49,067 nucleotides of DNA, from assembly GCA_021793175.1 (NCBI GenBank), contig JAJYTH010000013.1, forward strand, positions 1 through 49,067, in the 5' to 3' direction. Every line of letters begins with the position of its first letter. Position 1 is the first letter of the stretch. Position numbers and translations under genes: made by a program. A model generated the notes under the pieces. It was not told the DNA's origin. It was given only the letters and a program-made list of their open reading frames with translations, and did not search any database. Shown here in pieces: positions 8,195 to 16,532 of the stretch. The DNA comes from Actinomycetes bacterium (GTDB taxonomy: Bacteria > Actinomycetota > Actinomycetes > Mycobacteriales > Pseudonocardiaceae).

Positions 8195-8694
8195 CCACCC
8201 TGCTGGCGTTCGTCGTAGCGCTGGTGGTGGCGTTCGGGCTTTGGCTGGTGGCGACGGCGAACCGGCTCGACAGGCTGCACGTGCGCATGGACGCCGGGTG
8301 GGCCGCGCTCGACGCGGCACTCGCGCGCAGGGCCGTGGTGGCCAGGACGGTCGCGGCGAGTGCTCTGTCATCCCACGAGGCGGAGGCGTTGCGTACCGCG
8401 GCCGATGAGGCCGAGGCGGCACCCAGGCCCGAACGAGAGTCGGCGGAGAACGAGCTCACCCGTCGGCTCGCCCAGGTCGATCGGTCGCGGCTGCCCGTCG
8501 GGCTCGCCGAGGAGCTCGCCGACGCCGAACAGCGAGTGGTGATCGCCCGCCGGGTCTACAACGACGCGGTCCGGGACGCGTTGGCGTTGCGGCGCCGTCT
8601 TCGGGTGCGGTACTTCCGCCTCGCGGGAACGGCACCTTGGCCGGAGTACTTCGAGATCGCCGAGCCGGATCTGGTGCTCCCGACCGAGGACTGA
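8191..8694 (+). CDS. LemA-like single-pass membrane protein
   Basis: The 167-residue protein has one N-terminal TM helix (about 3-23) followed by long amphipathic helices. It resembles LemA: NRLDRLHVRMDAGW.ALDAALARR near the N-terminus, AEQRVVIARRVYNDAVRDA in the last third, and PEYFEIAEPD near the end. Function is unknown. The ATG overlaps the pimA stop by 4 bp, so it is the fourth gene of the PIM operon. In M. tuberculosis the gene here (Rv2609c) is longer and carries a NUDIX part, which is absent here. Confidence 0.75.
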   Translation: MTTLLAFVVALVVAFGLWLVATANRLDRLHVRMDAGWAALDAALARRAVVARTVAASALSSHEAEALRTAADEAEAAPRPERESAENELTRRLAQVDRSRLPVGLAEELADAEQRVVIARRVYNDAVRDALALRRRLRVRYFRLAGTAPWPEYFEIAEPDLVLPTED

Positions 8695-8732
8695 AGTCCG
8701 CCCGGACCAGGGATGCGCTTCTCGACCGGATG

Positions 8733-8776
8733 AAAGTGGACTGCTGAAATAGTCGAATAATGGCTGCTTTCAGCAG
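8733..8776. promoter_or_regulatory. Putative pdxS control region (PdxR-type motif and inverted repeat)
   Basis: AAAGTGGACTG (8733-8743) resembles the AAAGTGGW-CTA motif I recall for the MocR-type activator PdxR of Corynebacterium. It overlaps a perfect 9-bp inverted repeat, CTGCTGAAA (8741-8749) and TTTCAGCAG (8768-8776). A possible -10, TACGCT, follows at 8790-8795. The assignment rests on motif likeness only. Confidence 0.4.
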
Positions 8777-8845
8777 GCCACGTTCGGCATACGCTGGAAT
8801 CGTCAGTTCTTCGCTCCCCGAGATCTCTCTGTGAAAGGCTTTGCT

Positions 8846-9760
8846 GTGTCGAACACCCAGTCCAGCACCTTTGTCGAACCGCAGGACGGCACCGCGCGGG
8901 TGAGGCGCGGCGTGGCGGAGACGCTCAAGGGCGGTGTGATCATGGATGTCGTCACACCCGAGCAGGCCAAGATCGCCGAAGACGCCGGTGCTGTCGCCGT
9001 GATGGCCCTGGAGCGGGTTCCCGCCGATATCCGCGCTCAGGGTGGCGTGGCTCGCATGAGCGACCCCGACCTCATCGAGGGCATCATCTCGGCGGTGTCG
9101 ATTCCGGTCATGGCGAAGGCCCGCATCGGTCATTTCGTCGAGGCGCAGGTGCTCCAGTCACTCGGCGTGGACTACATCGACGAGTCCGAGGTGCTCACAC
9201 CCGCCGACTACGCCAACCACATCGACAAGCGGGCCTTCACCGTGCCGTTCGTGTGTGGGGCCACGAACCTGGGTGAGGCGCTACGCCGCATCGCCGAGGG
9301 CGCCGCGTTGATCCGTTCGAAGGGCGAGGCCGGTACGGGCGACGTGTCGAACGCGACCACGCACATACGCCGGATCCGCACCGAGATCCGCAGGCTGGCG
9401 GCCCTGCCGAAGGACGAATTGTACGTGGCGGCCAAGGAGCTGCAGGCCCCGTACGAGCTGGTCGAGGAGGTCGCCGAGACCGGCAAGCTGCCCGTGACGC
9501 TGTTCACCGCCGGCGGTATCGCCACGCCCGCCGACGCGGCCATGATGATGCAGCTCGGCGCCGAGGGTGTGTTCGTCGGCTCGGGCATTTTCAAGTCGGG
9601 CGACCCCGCCAAGCGGGCCGAGGCCATCGTCAAGGCCACGGCGTCCTACGACGATCCGGACGTCATCGCCAAGGTGTCGCGGGGGCTCGGTGAGGCGATG
9701 GTGGGGCTCAACGTCGACGACGTGCCCGTTCCGCACCGGCTCGCGGAACGTGGCTGGTGA
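8846..9760 (+). CDS. pdxS: Pyridoxal 5'-phosphate synthase subunit PdxS
   Basis: The 304-residue TIM-barrel enzyme builds PLP from ribose 5-phosphate, glyceraldehyde 3-phosphate and ammonia. The two catalytic lysines are seen in [14 protein letters not shown] (Lys91) and RSKGEAGTG (Lys159), and the phosphate-binding [13 protein letters not shown] loop is intact. GTG 8846 is chosen over GTG 8831 because GAAAGG (8833-8838) then sits 7 bases upstream. The glutaminase partner PdxT, which supplies the ammonia, is not encoded in the window. Confidence 0.96.
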   Translation: MSNTQSSTFVEPQDGTARVRRGVAETLKGGVIMDVVTPEQAKIAEDAGAVAVMALERVPADIRAQGGVARMSDPDLIEGIISAVSIPVMAKARIGHFVEAQVLQSLGVDYIDESEVLTPADYANHIDKRAFTVPFVCGATNLGEALRRIAEGAALIRSKGEAGTGDVSNATTHIRRIRTEIRRLAALPKDELYVAAKELQAPYELVEEVAETGKLPVTLFTAGGIATPADAAMMMQLGAEGVFVGSGIFKSGDPAKRAEAIVKATASYDDPDVIAKVSRGLGEAMVGLNVDDVPVPHRLAERGW

Positions 9761-9783
9761 GGCCTTCCGACAACTGCTGATCT

Positions 9784-9806
9784 CCACCTCGGGTGGGTGG
9801 AGGTGG
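9784..9806. terminator. Bidirectional hairpin between pdxS and xre gene
   Basis: CCACCTC (9784-9790) and GAGGTGG (9800-9806) form a 7-bp stem with a 9-base loop in the 55-base gap between convergent genes. There is no U tract. Confidence 0.55.
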
Positions 9807-9815
9807 CCCCGGTCT

Positions 9816-10418
9816 TTAGACGTGCTCCGAGACGAGCACGGCCATCGTGCCCGGTTCCAGCGCCTTGAACACGTGGGCGAGGTCGCCGGGGTAGGCGATG
9901 TAGTCGCCGGGGCCCAGCTCCACCGGGTCGTCGAGCAGCCCCACCAGGGCGCGACCCACGCAAAGCACGACGTGTTCGACGATGCCCGGCATGTGGGGTT
10001 CCGATTCCCTCGGCCGATCGGGCTCGGCTTGGATGAGGTAGAGGTCCCGGCGGGCTCCGGGGGGACACGGGGACAGCAGCGTGGCGACGTAGTCGGCGCG
10101 TTCGGCGGAGAATCGAGGGCCCTCGCCCGCCCGTACCACCTGCACCGGGGGTTTGGCCGGTTGCACGAGCTGGCTGAACGAGACCCCGAGGGCGGTGCTC
10201 AGCGCCCAGAGCGTCTCGACGCTCGGATTGCCCGATCCCGACTCGAGTTGCGAGAGCGTCGATTTGGCGATGCCGGCTCTACGGGCCAGTTCCGCGAGTG
10301 ACAGTCCCGCTTTGCGGCGTTCTCGTTGCAGTGAGGCCGCGATGGCCGCGAGTGGGGCGCCGGTGTCGGCGGGGTCGGGAGTGCCGGAAGTGTTGCCGTT
10401 GTCCCTGGTCTCCGTCAT
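9816..10418 (-). CDS. XRE-family regulator with C-terminal cupin domain
   Basis: The 200-residue protein has a helix-turn-helix at about 28-84 (SLAELARRAGIAKSTLSQLESGS) and a cupin sensor domain at about 120-199 (PGIVEHV, LGPGDYIAYPGD). This architecture typically senses a small metabolite. ATG 10418 is preferred over ATG 10460 because GGAG lies 8 bases upstream and the extra residues resemble nothing. It is divergent from azlCD across a 69-base gap with an inverted repeat, so it probably controls that exporter. The ligand is unknown. Confidence 0.92.
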   Translation of the reverse strand: MTETRDNGNTSGTPDPADTGAPLAAIAASLQRERRKAGLSLAELARRAGIAKSTLSQLESGSGNPSVETLWALSTALGVSFSQLVQPAKPPVQVVRAGEGPRFSAERADYVATLLSPCPPGARRDLYLIQAEPDRPRESEPHMPGIVEHVVLCVGRALVGLLDDPVELGPGDYIAYPGDLAHVFKALEPGTMAVLVSEHV

Positions 10419-10442
10419 GTTGTTCGCTCCACAAGTCCACTC

Positions 10443-10458
10443 GTTCGGCTTGACGAAC
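10443..10458. promoter_or_regulatory. Inverted repeat in xre-azlC divergent promoter
   Basis: GTTCG-GCTTGA-CGAAC is a 5-bp-arm inverted repeat that contains a consensus-like -35 (TTGACG, 10450-10455) facing azlC. It is the best operator candidate for the XRE-cupin regulator. Confidence 0.45.
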
Positions 10459-10487
10459 ACTCGGACGCGTGTCCAGTATGAAAGACG

Positions 10488-11318
10488 ATGCGTTCGATAT
10501 GGCGAACCCTAGACCGTGATCTCGCGCGGAACATCGCATTGGTGTGTTTCGCCGACGGCATCGTCGGCCTGTCCTTCGGCGCGATCACCGTCAGCTCCGG
10601 CCTGCCGTTGTGGGCTCCCATGCTGCTGTCGGTGGTCGTGTTCGCCGGGGCCGCGCAGTTCATGTTCGTCGGTCTCGTGGCCTCCGGTGGGAATCCGATC
10701 GCGGCCGTCATCGCGGGGCTGCTCATCAACGCCCGCCACGTCCCGTTCGGGTTCGCCATCGGCGACGTGCTCGGCAAGCGCTGGCCGACTCGCCTGCTCG
10801 GCACGCACATGATGATCGACGAGACGGTCGCGTTCGCTCTCGCCCAGCGCGATCTCACCCGCCGTAAGGCCGCCTATTGGGCCTGCGGCATCGGGCTGTT
10901 CACCATGTGGAACATCGGTGTGGTCCTCGGCGCGTTCCTCGGAACCGCGGTCACCGACACCGACGTGTTCGGTCTCGACGCCGCATTCCCAGCGGTCCTG
11001 CTCGCGCTCGTGTTGCCGTCGCTGCGGGACGCGGACACACGTCGAGCCGTGCTGATCGGAGTGGCCGTGGCGCTGGCCGCCGCGCCGTTCGTCCCGGCGG
11101 GTCTGCCCGTGCTGCTCGCCCTGGTGGGCGTGCTGGTGCTGTTGCGCCGCGACGGTTCCGATGACTCCGGTAGGCCCGCAGCCTCCGGCGAGTCCGTATC
11201 GTCCGCCGGAACAACCGAGACCTCCTCCGCGACGCTTTCCGAGACATCCGAGAAATCTTCCGAGGCATCTCGAGCCTCCGGAACGGACCGAGCAGGAAAG
11301 GACACGGCGGCGTGCTGA
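10488..11318 (+). CDS. azlC: AzlC-family branched-chain amino acid exporter subunit
   Basis: The membrane protein (276 aa, about seven TM segments) has the AzlC pattern: GLSFGAI in the first helix, a FAGAAQFMFVGL block (53-64), INARHVPFG and a LGTHMMIDETVAFA motif. With AzlD it forms an efflux pump for branched-chain amino acids or analogues. The last 50 residues after KLL-type helices form a low-complexity Ser/Thr/Glu tail not usual in the family. Its end overlaps azlD by 7 bp. Confidence 0.92.
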   Translation: MRSIWRTLDRDLARNIALVCFADGIVGLSFGAITVSSGLPLWAPMLLSVVVFAGAAQFMFVGLVASGGNPIAAVIAGLLINARHVPFGFAIGDVLGKRWPTRLLGTHMMIDETVAFALAQRDLTRRKAAYWACGIGLFTMWNIGVVLGAFLGTAVTDTDVFGLDAAFPAVLLALVLPSLRDADTRRAVLIGVAVALAAAPFVPAGLPVLLALVGVLVLLRRDGSDDSGRPAASGESVSSAGTTETSSATLSETSEKSSEASRASGTDRAGKDTAAC

Positions 11319-11635
11319 GTCCCGTCGGACTTGTCGTGGCGGCCGTGGCGCTCGGCGCGGGCACGTTCGCGTTCCGCGTCGCGGGACCGGTGTTGCGCTC
11401 CCGGATACAGCTGTCACCCAGGGTGGAGAAGTCTTTCGCAGTGTCGGCGGTGGTGCTCCTCGCCGCGCTCGTCGCCACGTCGTCGCTGCTGGAGGGTGCC
11501 GAGTTCGCGGGTTGGGCCCGGCCCGCCGGTGTTGCGGTCGGTGGTGTGCTGGCCTGGAAGAAAGCGCCGTTCGTCGTCGTTGTGCTGGCAGCGGGGGCGA
11601 CAGCGGCGGGACTGCGCTTGCTGGGTGTGCCCTGA
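11312..11635 (+). CDS. azlD: AzlD-family exporter small subunit
   Basis: The 107-residue hydrophobic protein has four predicted TM helices and the AzlD features TFAFRVAGP (18-26) and L..SPRVEKSF..SAVVLLAAL. GTG 11312 lies within the azlC 3' end, a normal arrangement for this pair. Confidence 0.9.
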   Translation: MLSPVGLVVAAVALGAGTFAFRVAGPVLRSRIQLSPRVEKSFAVSAVVLLAALVATSSLLEGAEFAGWARPAGVAVGGVLAWKKAPFVVVVLAAGATAAGLRLLGVP

Positions 11636-11942
11636 CCGTTCGCGTTCCCGCGGTCACCACTAGTCTTGACCAGCAGTGATCGCGGGGCGACGTGCGCGCC
11701 CTGGCAGCTGTCAGCCGGTGTGCGCGGAGCACGCGGGTACGCGGCCTGGGCCTCGCCGGCCTCGCCCGGATGGGCGACAGGACCGATGCGGGTGAAGCGG
11801 CCGATAGGATCGTGGCCGTTCGGCAAAGGAGGGTGCTCGCCACCGCGTTCCATCCCGGGCTGCCCGGGGACGAGCGGTCCGCTGTTTGTTCGTTCGCACC
11901 GTGTCCGAGGTCGCGTAGACGCGAAAGAGAGATGGAGGAGAG
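11636..11942 (+). other. Upstream region of yebC
   Basis: This 307-base gap has no convincing gene. A TAGGAT hexamer (11805-11810) is the best -10 candidate and would give a leader of about 125 bases. GGAGG (11934-11938) lies 4 bases before the yebC ATG. No pdxT remnant is seen here. Confidence 0.45.
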
Positions 11943-12692
11943 ATGGCCGGCCACTCCAAGTGGGCCACCACCAAGCACAAGAAGGCCGCCCTCGACGCCA
12001 AGCGTGGCAAGCTGTTCGCGAAGCTCGTCAAGAACATCGAGGTCGCCGCGCGGACCGGCGGGGGCGATCCCGAGGGCAACCCCACCCTGTACGACGCCAT
12101 CCAGAAGGCGAAGAAGAACTCCGTCCCTCAGGACAACATCGAGCGTGCGCGTAAGCGCGGTGCCGGTGAGGAAGCCGGTGGCGCGGACTGGCAGAACATC
12201 ATGTACGAGGGGTACGCGCCCGGTGGGGTCGCTGTGCTCATCGAATGCCTCACCGACAACAAGAACCGGGCGGCGTCCGAGGTGCGCACCGCGCTGTCGC
12301 GCAACGGGGGTTCGTTGGCCGATCCCGGCTCGGTGGCGTACCTGTTCAACCGCAAGGGCGTCGTCATCATGCCCAAGAACGACGTGTCCGAGGACGACGT
12401 GCTGATGGCCGTGCTCGACGCGGGCGCCGAGGAGGTCAACGATCTCGGCGAGAACTACGAGATCATCTCCGAGGCCGGTGACATGGTGGCCGTTCGTACC
12501 GCGTTGCAGGAGGCGGGCTACGACTACGAGTCGGCCGAGGCGAGCTTTTTGCCGTCGGTCAACGTGCCGCTCGACGCCGAGACGGCCCGGAAGGTCTTCC
12601 GGCTCATCGACGCGCTCGAGGACTGCGACGACGTCCAGAACGTGTATTCGAACTTCGATGTCAGTGACGAGGTGCTGGCCGAGGTCGGCTGA
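11943..12692 (+). CDS. yebC: YebC/PmpR-family regulator or translation factor
   Basis: The 249-residue protein starts with the invariant [16 protein letters not shown]... N-terminus and keeps the [15 protein letters not shown] and [10 protein letters not shown] blocks and the acidic C-terminal domain. YebC proteins are annotated as DNA-binding regulators; recent work also links the family to relief of ribosome stalling at proline runs. It lies upstream of ruvC as in many bacteria, though here a terminator and the DUF4262 gene intervene. Confidence 0.96.
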   Translation: MAGHSKWATTKHKKAALDAKRGKLFAKLVKNIEVAARTGGGDPEGNPTLYDAIQKAKKNSVPQDNIERARKRGAGEEAGGADWQNIMYEGYAPGGVAVLIECLTDNKNRAASEVRTALSRNGGSLADPGSVAYLFNRKGVVIMPKNDVSEDDVLMAVLDAGAEEVNDLGENYEIISEAGDMVAVRTALQEAGYDYESAEASFLPSVNVPLDAETARKVFRLIDALEDCDDVQNVYSNFDVSDEVLAEVG

Positions 12693-12705
12693 GACCCGTT
12701 GAACC

Positions 12706-12746
12706 GGGGAGGCACGCCCCGCCGACATGCGGCGTCGCGCCTCCCC
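12706..12746 (+). terminator. Branched hairpin terminator after yebC
   Basis: GGGGAGGC (12706-12713) pairs with GCCTCCCC (12739-12746). The large loop contains a second stem, CGCCG/CGGCG. It begins 13 bases after the yebC stop, with no U tract. Confidence 0.6.
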
Positions 12747-12771
12747 CGTTGGTGTTAGCCGATGCGGCACA

Positions 12772-13311
12772 ATGTCCGCTGTGACTGCGGAGACCGCCAC
12801 CGGCAACGGCTACGAACTCGATTCCGACCAGCAACTCCGGGAATGGATCGTCGCGCAGGCCGAACAACGCGGCAACGCGGTGGTCTCTGTCCCGGCCGAC
12901 GAGCACGGCGCGGGATATGCCTTCACCGTGTGCGCGTGGGCCATGCACGGTGTCCCGGAGGCAGTCGTCGTGGGCTTGCCCGCGGAGATGGCGATGGTGT
13001 TGTTGGACGCCTACGTGGACCGTGCGGCGACGGGGCAACGGTTCCAGTACGGGGTCTGCTATGACGACTTCTTCGACGGTGTTCCTGTGACGTTCGAGAA
13101 GGTGGCCCCGGGCCACTACCCCGAGTTCTTCGGTAGCGCGTTCCTCGTCTATCCGGAGGGTGACTTCCCCGCCGTGCAGATCATCGTGCCGACACCGGAC
13201 GGGTTCTGGCCGTGGAGCGCGGGGGCGCCCGAGGGGTTCGCCCAGTGGCAGCCCGTGTTGACCGTCAGCGGTGTGCCGGAGAGCTGGACCCCGGGTGTGG
13301 ACGGTCCCTGA
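12772..13311 (+). CDS. DUF4262 domain protein
   Basis: The 179-residue acidic protein fits DUF4262: GAGYAFTVCAWAMHGVPEAVVVGLP (about residues 44-68), a central Y.DFFDGVPV segment and a final DGFWPWSAGAPEGF block. The function is unknown. ATG 12772 is chosen (GTG 12781 is also possible); neither has a clear Shine-Dalgarno. It stands alone between the yebC terminator and the ruvC promoter. Confidence 0.75.
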   Translation: MSAVTAETATGNGYELDSDQQLREWIVAQAEQRGNAVVSVPADEHGAGYAFTVCAWAMHGVPEAVVVGLPAEMAMVLLDAYVDRAATGQRFQYGVCYDDFFDGVPVTFEKVAPGHYPEFFGSAFLVYPEGDFPAVQIIVPTPDGFWPWSAGAPEGFAQWQPVLTVSGVPESWTPGVDGP

Positions 13312-13501
13312 CCGCGTCCCGCCGCTCGACCGTCTGATCGTCCGACCGCTTCTCGACCCGTTTCGCGGAGACGGTCTAAAAGGCCGTGCACCCGTCGGTT
13401 CCGCATGCGGGTGTCCGTTGTCTTCCTGCTGTCTTTCTTCGTCTCCGTCGTGGGTCGGCGTGTTCCGGACAACGCGCGCCGGGTAGCGGTAGCCTTCGAT
13501 A

Positions 13502-13517
13502 TCGAACTGGTGTTCGT
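13502..13517. promoter_or_regulatory. LexA (SOS) box upstream of ruvC
   Basis: TCGAAC-TGGT-GTTCGT matches the Gram-positive/actinobacterial SOS box TCGAAC-N4-GTTCGA at 11 of 12 fixed positions, with perfect CGAAC/GTTCG arms. It lies just downstream of a TAGCCT -10 (13490-13495) and 17 bases before the ruvC start, a good position for repression. Confidence 0.75.
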
Positions 13518-13534
13518 GGGAAAGGACTGGCCTC

Positions 13535-14125
13535 GTGCGTGTGCTGGGTGTGGATCCCGGGCTGACCCGGTGCGGCCTCGGTGTCGTGGACGGAGGGCTC
13601 GGGCGCTCGATCACGGGCGTGGCCGTGGACGTGGTGCGCACACCGGCCGAGGACGAGGTGGCGCAGCGACTGTTGCGGATCGGTGACGCGGTGGAGGAGT
13701 GGCTCGACACCTACCGTCCCGATGTGGTGGCTGTCGAGCGAGTCTTCAGCCAGCACAACGTCCGTACCGTGATGGGTACCGCGCAGGCGGGGGGCGTGGT
13801 CGCCCTGTGCGCGGCACGACGGGGACTTCCGGTCGCGTTCCACACACCCAGCGAAGTCAAGGCCGCTGTGACCGGCTCGGGGCGCGCCGATAAGGCGCAG
13901 GTCACCATGATGGTGACGCGTTTGCTGGGCCTGGCACGGAAACCGAGCCCGGCCGACGCCGCCGACGCGCTCGCTCTCGCGATCTGCCATCTGTGGCGTG
14001 AGCCCATGCGGGCACGGCTGGCGGAGGCCGAGGCGAAGGCGGCGGAGCTGGCGCGGGCACACAAGGCGCGGTTGGCCGCCGCGGCTCGCAAGGCGCGCGA
14101 AGGCCGGACGGGAGCGACATCGTGA
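13535..14125 (+). CDS. ruvC: Holliday junction resolvase RuvC
   Basis: The 196-residue endonuclease cuts Holliday junctions during recombination. The four acidic catalytic residues are present: Asp7 (GVDPG), Glu68 (AVERVF), Asp141 and Asp144 ([12 protein letters not shown]). After about residue 157 it has an Ala/Lys/Arg-rich helical tail that is longer than in E. coli RuvC. AAAGGA lies about 8 bases before GTG 13535. It overlaps ruvA by 4 bp. Confidence 0.96.
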   Translation: MRVLGVDPGLTRCGLGVVDGGLGRSITGVAVDVVRTPAEDEVAQRLLRIGDAVEEWLDTYRPDVVAVERVFSQHNVRTVMGTAQAGGVVALCAARRGLPVAFHTPSEVKAAVTGSGRADKAQVTMMVTRLLGLARKPSPADAADALALAICHLWREPMRARLAEAEAKAAELARAHKARLAAAARKAREGRTGATS

Positions 14126-14718
14126 TTTCCTCGATCCGAGGCGAAGTACTGTCGGTCGGGCTCGATCACGCGGTGATCGAGGTCGGTGGCGTGGGGTTCG
14201 CGGTGCGGGCGACTCCGGCCACGCTCGGCACCCTGCGTCGGGGGACCGAGGCTCACCTGTACACGACGTTGGTGGTCCGGGAGGACGCGCTCACGCTGTT
14301 CGGCTTCGCCGACGCCGAGTCGCGGGAACTGTTCGGGCTGCTTCAGACGGTGTCGGGTATCGGCCCTCGGTTGGCCATGGCCGCGTTGGCGGTGTTGGAA
14401 CCCGAGAAGCTGTGTCGTGCACTGGCAGACGGTGACATCACGGCGCTCACCCAGGTGCCCGGTATCGGTCGCAAGGGCGCCGAACGGCTGATCATCGAAC
14501 TGAGGGACAAGGTGCCCGCTCTCACGGGCAGCCGGCCCGCGGCCGCCGAAGACGCGACCGTGGGCAGCGCCGTACGGGACGACGTCGTGGCGGCTCTCGT
14601 GGGGCTGGGTTTCTCCACGAAGCAGGCGGAACGGGCGGTCGACAAGGTGAGTGGTGACGTGCCCGACGACACGTCGCGGGTGCTGCGCGCGGCGCTCGCG
14701 ACACTCGGCAAGAAGTGA
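14122..14718 (+). CDS. ruvA: Holliday junction branch migration protein RuvA
   Basis: The 198-residue protein binds four-way junctions and loads RuvB. It has the N-terminal OB fold (MISSIRGEV...), two helix-hairpin-helix motifs ([23 protein letters not shown]) and the C-terminal RuvB-binding domain ([18 protein letters not shown]). The GTG start overlaps the ruvC stop and its stop overlaps the upstream ruvB GTG, so the three are coupled. Confidence 0.96.
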   Translation: MISSIRGEVLSVGLDHAVIEVGGVGFAVRATPATLGTLRRGTEAHLYTTLVVREDALTLFGFADAESRELFGLLQTVSGIGPRLAMAALAVLEPEKLCRALADGDITALTQVPGIGRKGAERLIIELRDKVPALTGSRPAAAEDATVGSAVRDDVVAALVGLGFSTKQAERAVDKVSGDVPDDTSRVLRAALATLGKK

Positions 14719-15875
14719 GGCGGCGGGTCGACGTGCACGACGGGGACGAGGCTGACATGTCTGACATGGCCGGCAAGGCCGGCAAGGCCGGGACGAGTGG
14801 TCTGGGCGACATCGCTCGGGAAGTCGGATGGCCGCCGGACGAGGCTCCGTTGTCGGCGGTGGCGCAGACCGGTGAACGAGAGGTCGAGACGGCGTTGCGC
14901 CCTCGGACACTGGACTCCTTCGTCGGTCAGCCCAGGGTGCGGGAGCAGCTGCAATTGGTGTTGGAGAGCGCCCGCAAACGCGGAGTTCCACCCGACCATG
15001 TGCTGCTGTCCGGGCCTCCCGGTCTCGGCAAGACGAGCTTGGCCATGATCATCGCGGCGGAGCTCGACACGGCCATCCGCATCACGTCGGGCCCGGCGTT
15101 GGAGCGGGCGGGGGATCTGGCCGCGATGCTGTCGAACCTCGCCGAGGGCGATGTGTTGTTCATCGACGAGATCCATCGCATCGCCCGCCCCGCCGAGGAG
15201 ATGCTCTACCTCGCGATGGAGGACTTCCGCGTGGACGTGGTGGTCGGGAAGGGTCCGGGTGCCACGAGCATCCCGCTGGAGATCCCCCCGTTCACCCTCG
15301 TCGGCGCGACGACGAGGTCGGGGGTGCTCACCGGCCCGTTGCGGGACCGTTTCGGCTTCACGGGGCAGATGGAGTTCTACAGCGCCGAGGAGCTGGAACA
15401 GGTGCTGAAGCGGTCGGCCTCCATCCTCGACATCGACATCGACGCCGAGGGGCGGGCGGAGATTGCGCGGCGCTCGCGCGGGACACCGCGGATTGCCAAC
15501 CGGCTGTTGCGGCGGGTTCGCGATTACGCTGAGGTGCGTGCCGACGGAAGGGCGACCTTGTCGGTGGTCCGGGCGGCGTTGGAGGTTTACGACGTGGACG
15601 AGCTGGGCCTCGACCGGCTCGACCGGGCGGTGCTCGGCGCGCTCGTGCGGTCCTTCAACGGAGGCCCGGTCGGTGTGTCCACTCTTGCGGTGGCCGTGGG
15701 GGAGGAACCCACCACGGTCGAAGAGGTGTGTGAGCCATATCTCGTTCGTGCGGGTATGCTCGCGCGGACGCCGCGTGGCCGGGTCGCCACCGCGTTGGCG
15801 TGGGAGCACCTCGGACTGCAGCCTCCGGCCGAGGTGGGAGGGCTTGACGGCACAACACCCTCCCTGTTCGACTGA
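14715..15875 (+). CDS. ruvB: Holliday junction branch migration helicase RuvB
   Basis: The AAA+ motor shows Walker [10 protein letters not shown] (100-108), Walker B LFIDEIHR (148-155), sensor 1 GATTRSG and the arginine-finger region GPLRDRFG, then the winged-helix C-terminus. From GTG 14715, which overlaps the ruvA stop by 4 bp, it is 386 aa, longer than the usual 340-355. ATG 14757, with GAGG 5 bases upstream, would give 372 aa and is a fair alternative. The extra codons keep high third-position GC. The N-terminus includes a short GKAGKAG repeat. Confidence 0.95.
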   Translation: MRRRVDVHDGDEADMSDMAGKAGKAGTSGLGDIAREVGWPPDEAPLSAVAQTGEREVETALRPRTLDSFVGQPRVREQLQLVLESARKRGVPPDHVLLSGPPGLGKTSLAMIIAAELDTAIRITSGPALERAGDLAAMLSNLAEGDVLFIDEIHRIARPAEEMLYLAMEDFRVDVVVGKGPGATSIPLEIPPFTLVGATTRSGVLTGPLRDRFGFTGQMEFYSAEELEQVLKRSASILDIDIDAEGRAEIARRSRGTPRIANRLLRRVRDYAEVRADGRATLSVVRAALEVYDVDELGLDRLDRAVLGALVRSFNGGPVGVSTLAVAVGEEPTTVEEVCEPYLVRAGMLARTPRGRVATALAWEHLGLQPPAEVGGLDGTTPSLFD

Positions 15876-16001
15876 GGGGATTGTCGAGGTACGCCACCGG
15901 TGCTCGATGCCTCGACGGCACCTGGCACACTCGAAAAAGAGCACATCTGACACAACTCGGACGTCACGCTCCACCAGGTGGCGTGGCGCGAATGGAGAAC
16001 C

Positions 16002-16364
16002 ATGGACGGCCTTATCCTGCCGCTGCTGTTGATGCTCATCGTTGCGCTGCCGCTCATCTTGAGCACGCGCAAGCAGAAAAAGCTCATGGCCGAGCAGCAG
16101 GAGATGCAGAACAGCCTGACCGAGGGCGATCGCGTGATGACGACGTCCGGTCTGTACGCGACGGTCGCGGACGCGAGCGACGACACCACCATCGACCTGG
16201 AGATCGCCGAGGGCGTGGTGACGACCTGGCTGCGTCAGGCTGTACGTGAACGGATCGTTCCCTCCGATGACGTGGACGACAACGACGTGGACTCAGCCGA
16301 GGACGCTGCCGAGGAGACTGCGAACGCGCAGGTCGCGCCGCCTCTCGAGCACGGCAAGAAGTAG
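16002..16364 (+). CDS. yajC: Preprotein translocase subunit YajC
   Basis: The 120-residue protein has one N-terminal TM helix (3-21), the RKQKKLMAEQQEMQNSL linker and the GDRVMTTSGLYATV core of YajC, then an acidic tail of about 35 residues. It associates with SecDF-YidC. ATG 16002 has GGAGA 5 bases upstream. The order ruvCAB-yajC-secD-secF is conserved in actinobacteria. Confidence 0.94.
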   Translation: MDGLILPLLLMLIVALPLILSTRKQKKLMAEQQEMQNSLTEGDRVMTTSGLYATVADASDDTTIDLEIAEGVVTTWLRQAVRERIVPSDDVDDNDVDSAEDAAEETANAQVAPPLEHGKK

Positions 16365-16380
16365 CCGATACGTGCAGTGA

Positions 16381-16475
16381 TACCGGCGTGGAAAATGCCG
16401 GTACGGGTCGCCTGTTGCGTCTGCCCAGTGCCGAGTAAGGTCTCGGTGCTGGGCGCGTTCGTTACCTGCCGGTAA
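16381..16475 (+). promoter_or_regulatory. Three consecutive hairpins between yajC and secD
   Basis: The 168-base intercistronic gap holds TACCGGC/GCCGGTA (16381-16403). Next is a 13-bp stem with two G-U pairs, GCCCAGTGCCGAG/CTCGGTGCTGGGC (16423-16454, loop TAAGGT). A small TTACC/GGTAA stem (16462-16475) follows. They may terminate or attenuate, or set a processing site that separates yajC from secDF expression. Confidence 0.5.
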
Positions 16476-16532
16476 GTGATTCCGCCTGCCGACCCGTCAA
16501 GCCGTCGATGAGTTCGAGGAGAGCGACCGACC

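Noticed and set aside
10509-12806. Very long open frame on the minus strand opposite azlCD and yebC
   Set aside because: It is the antisense of well-supported genes, has no family features, and arises from high third-position GC. Similar long antisense frames at 16497-18359, 20176-22020 and 31181-33148 were rejected for the same reason.
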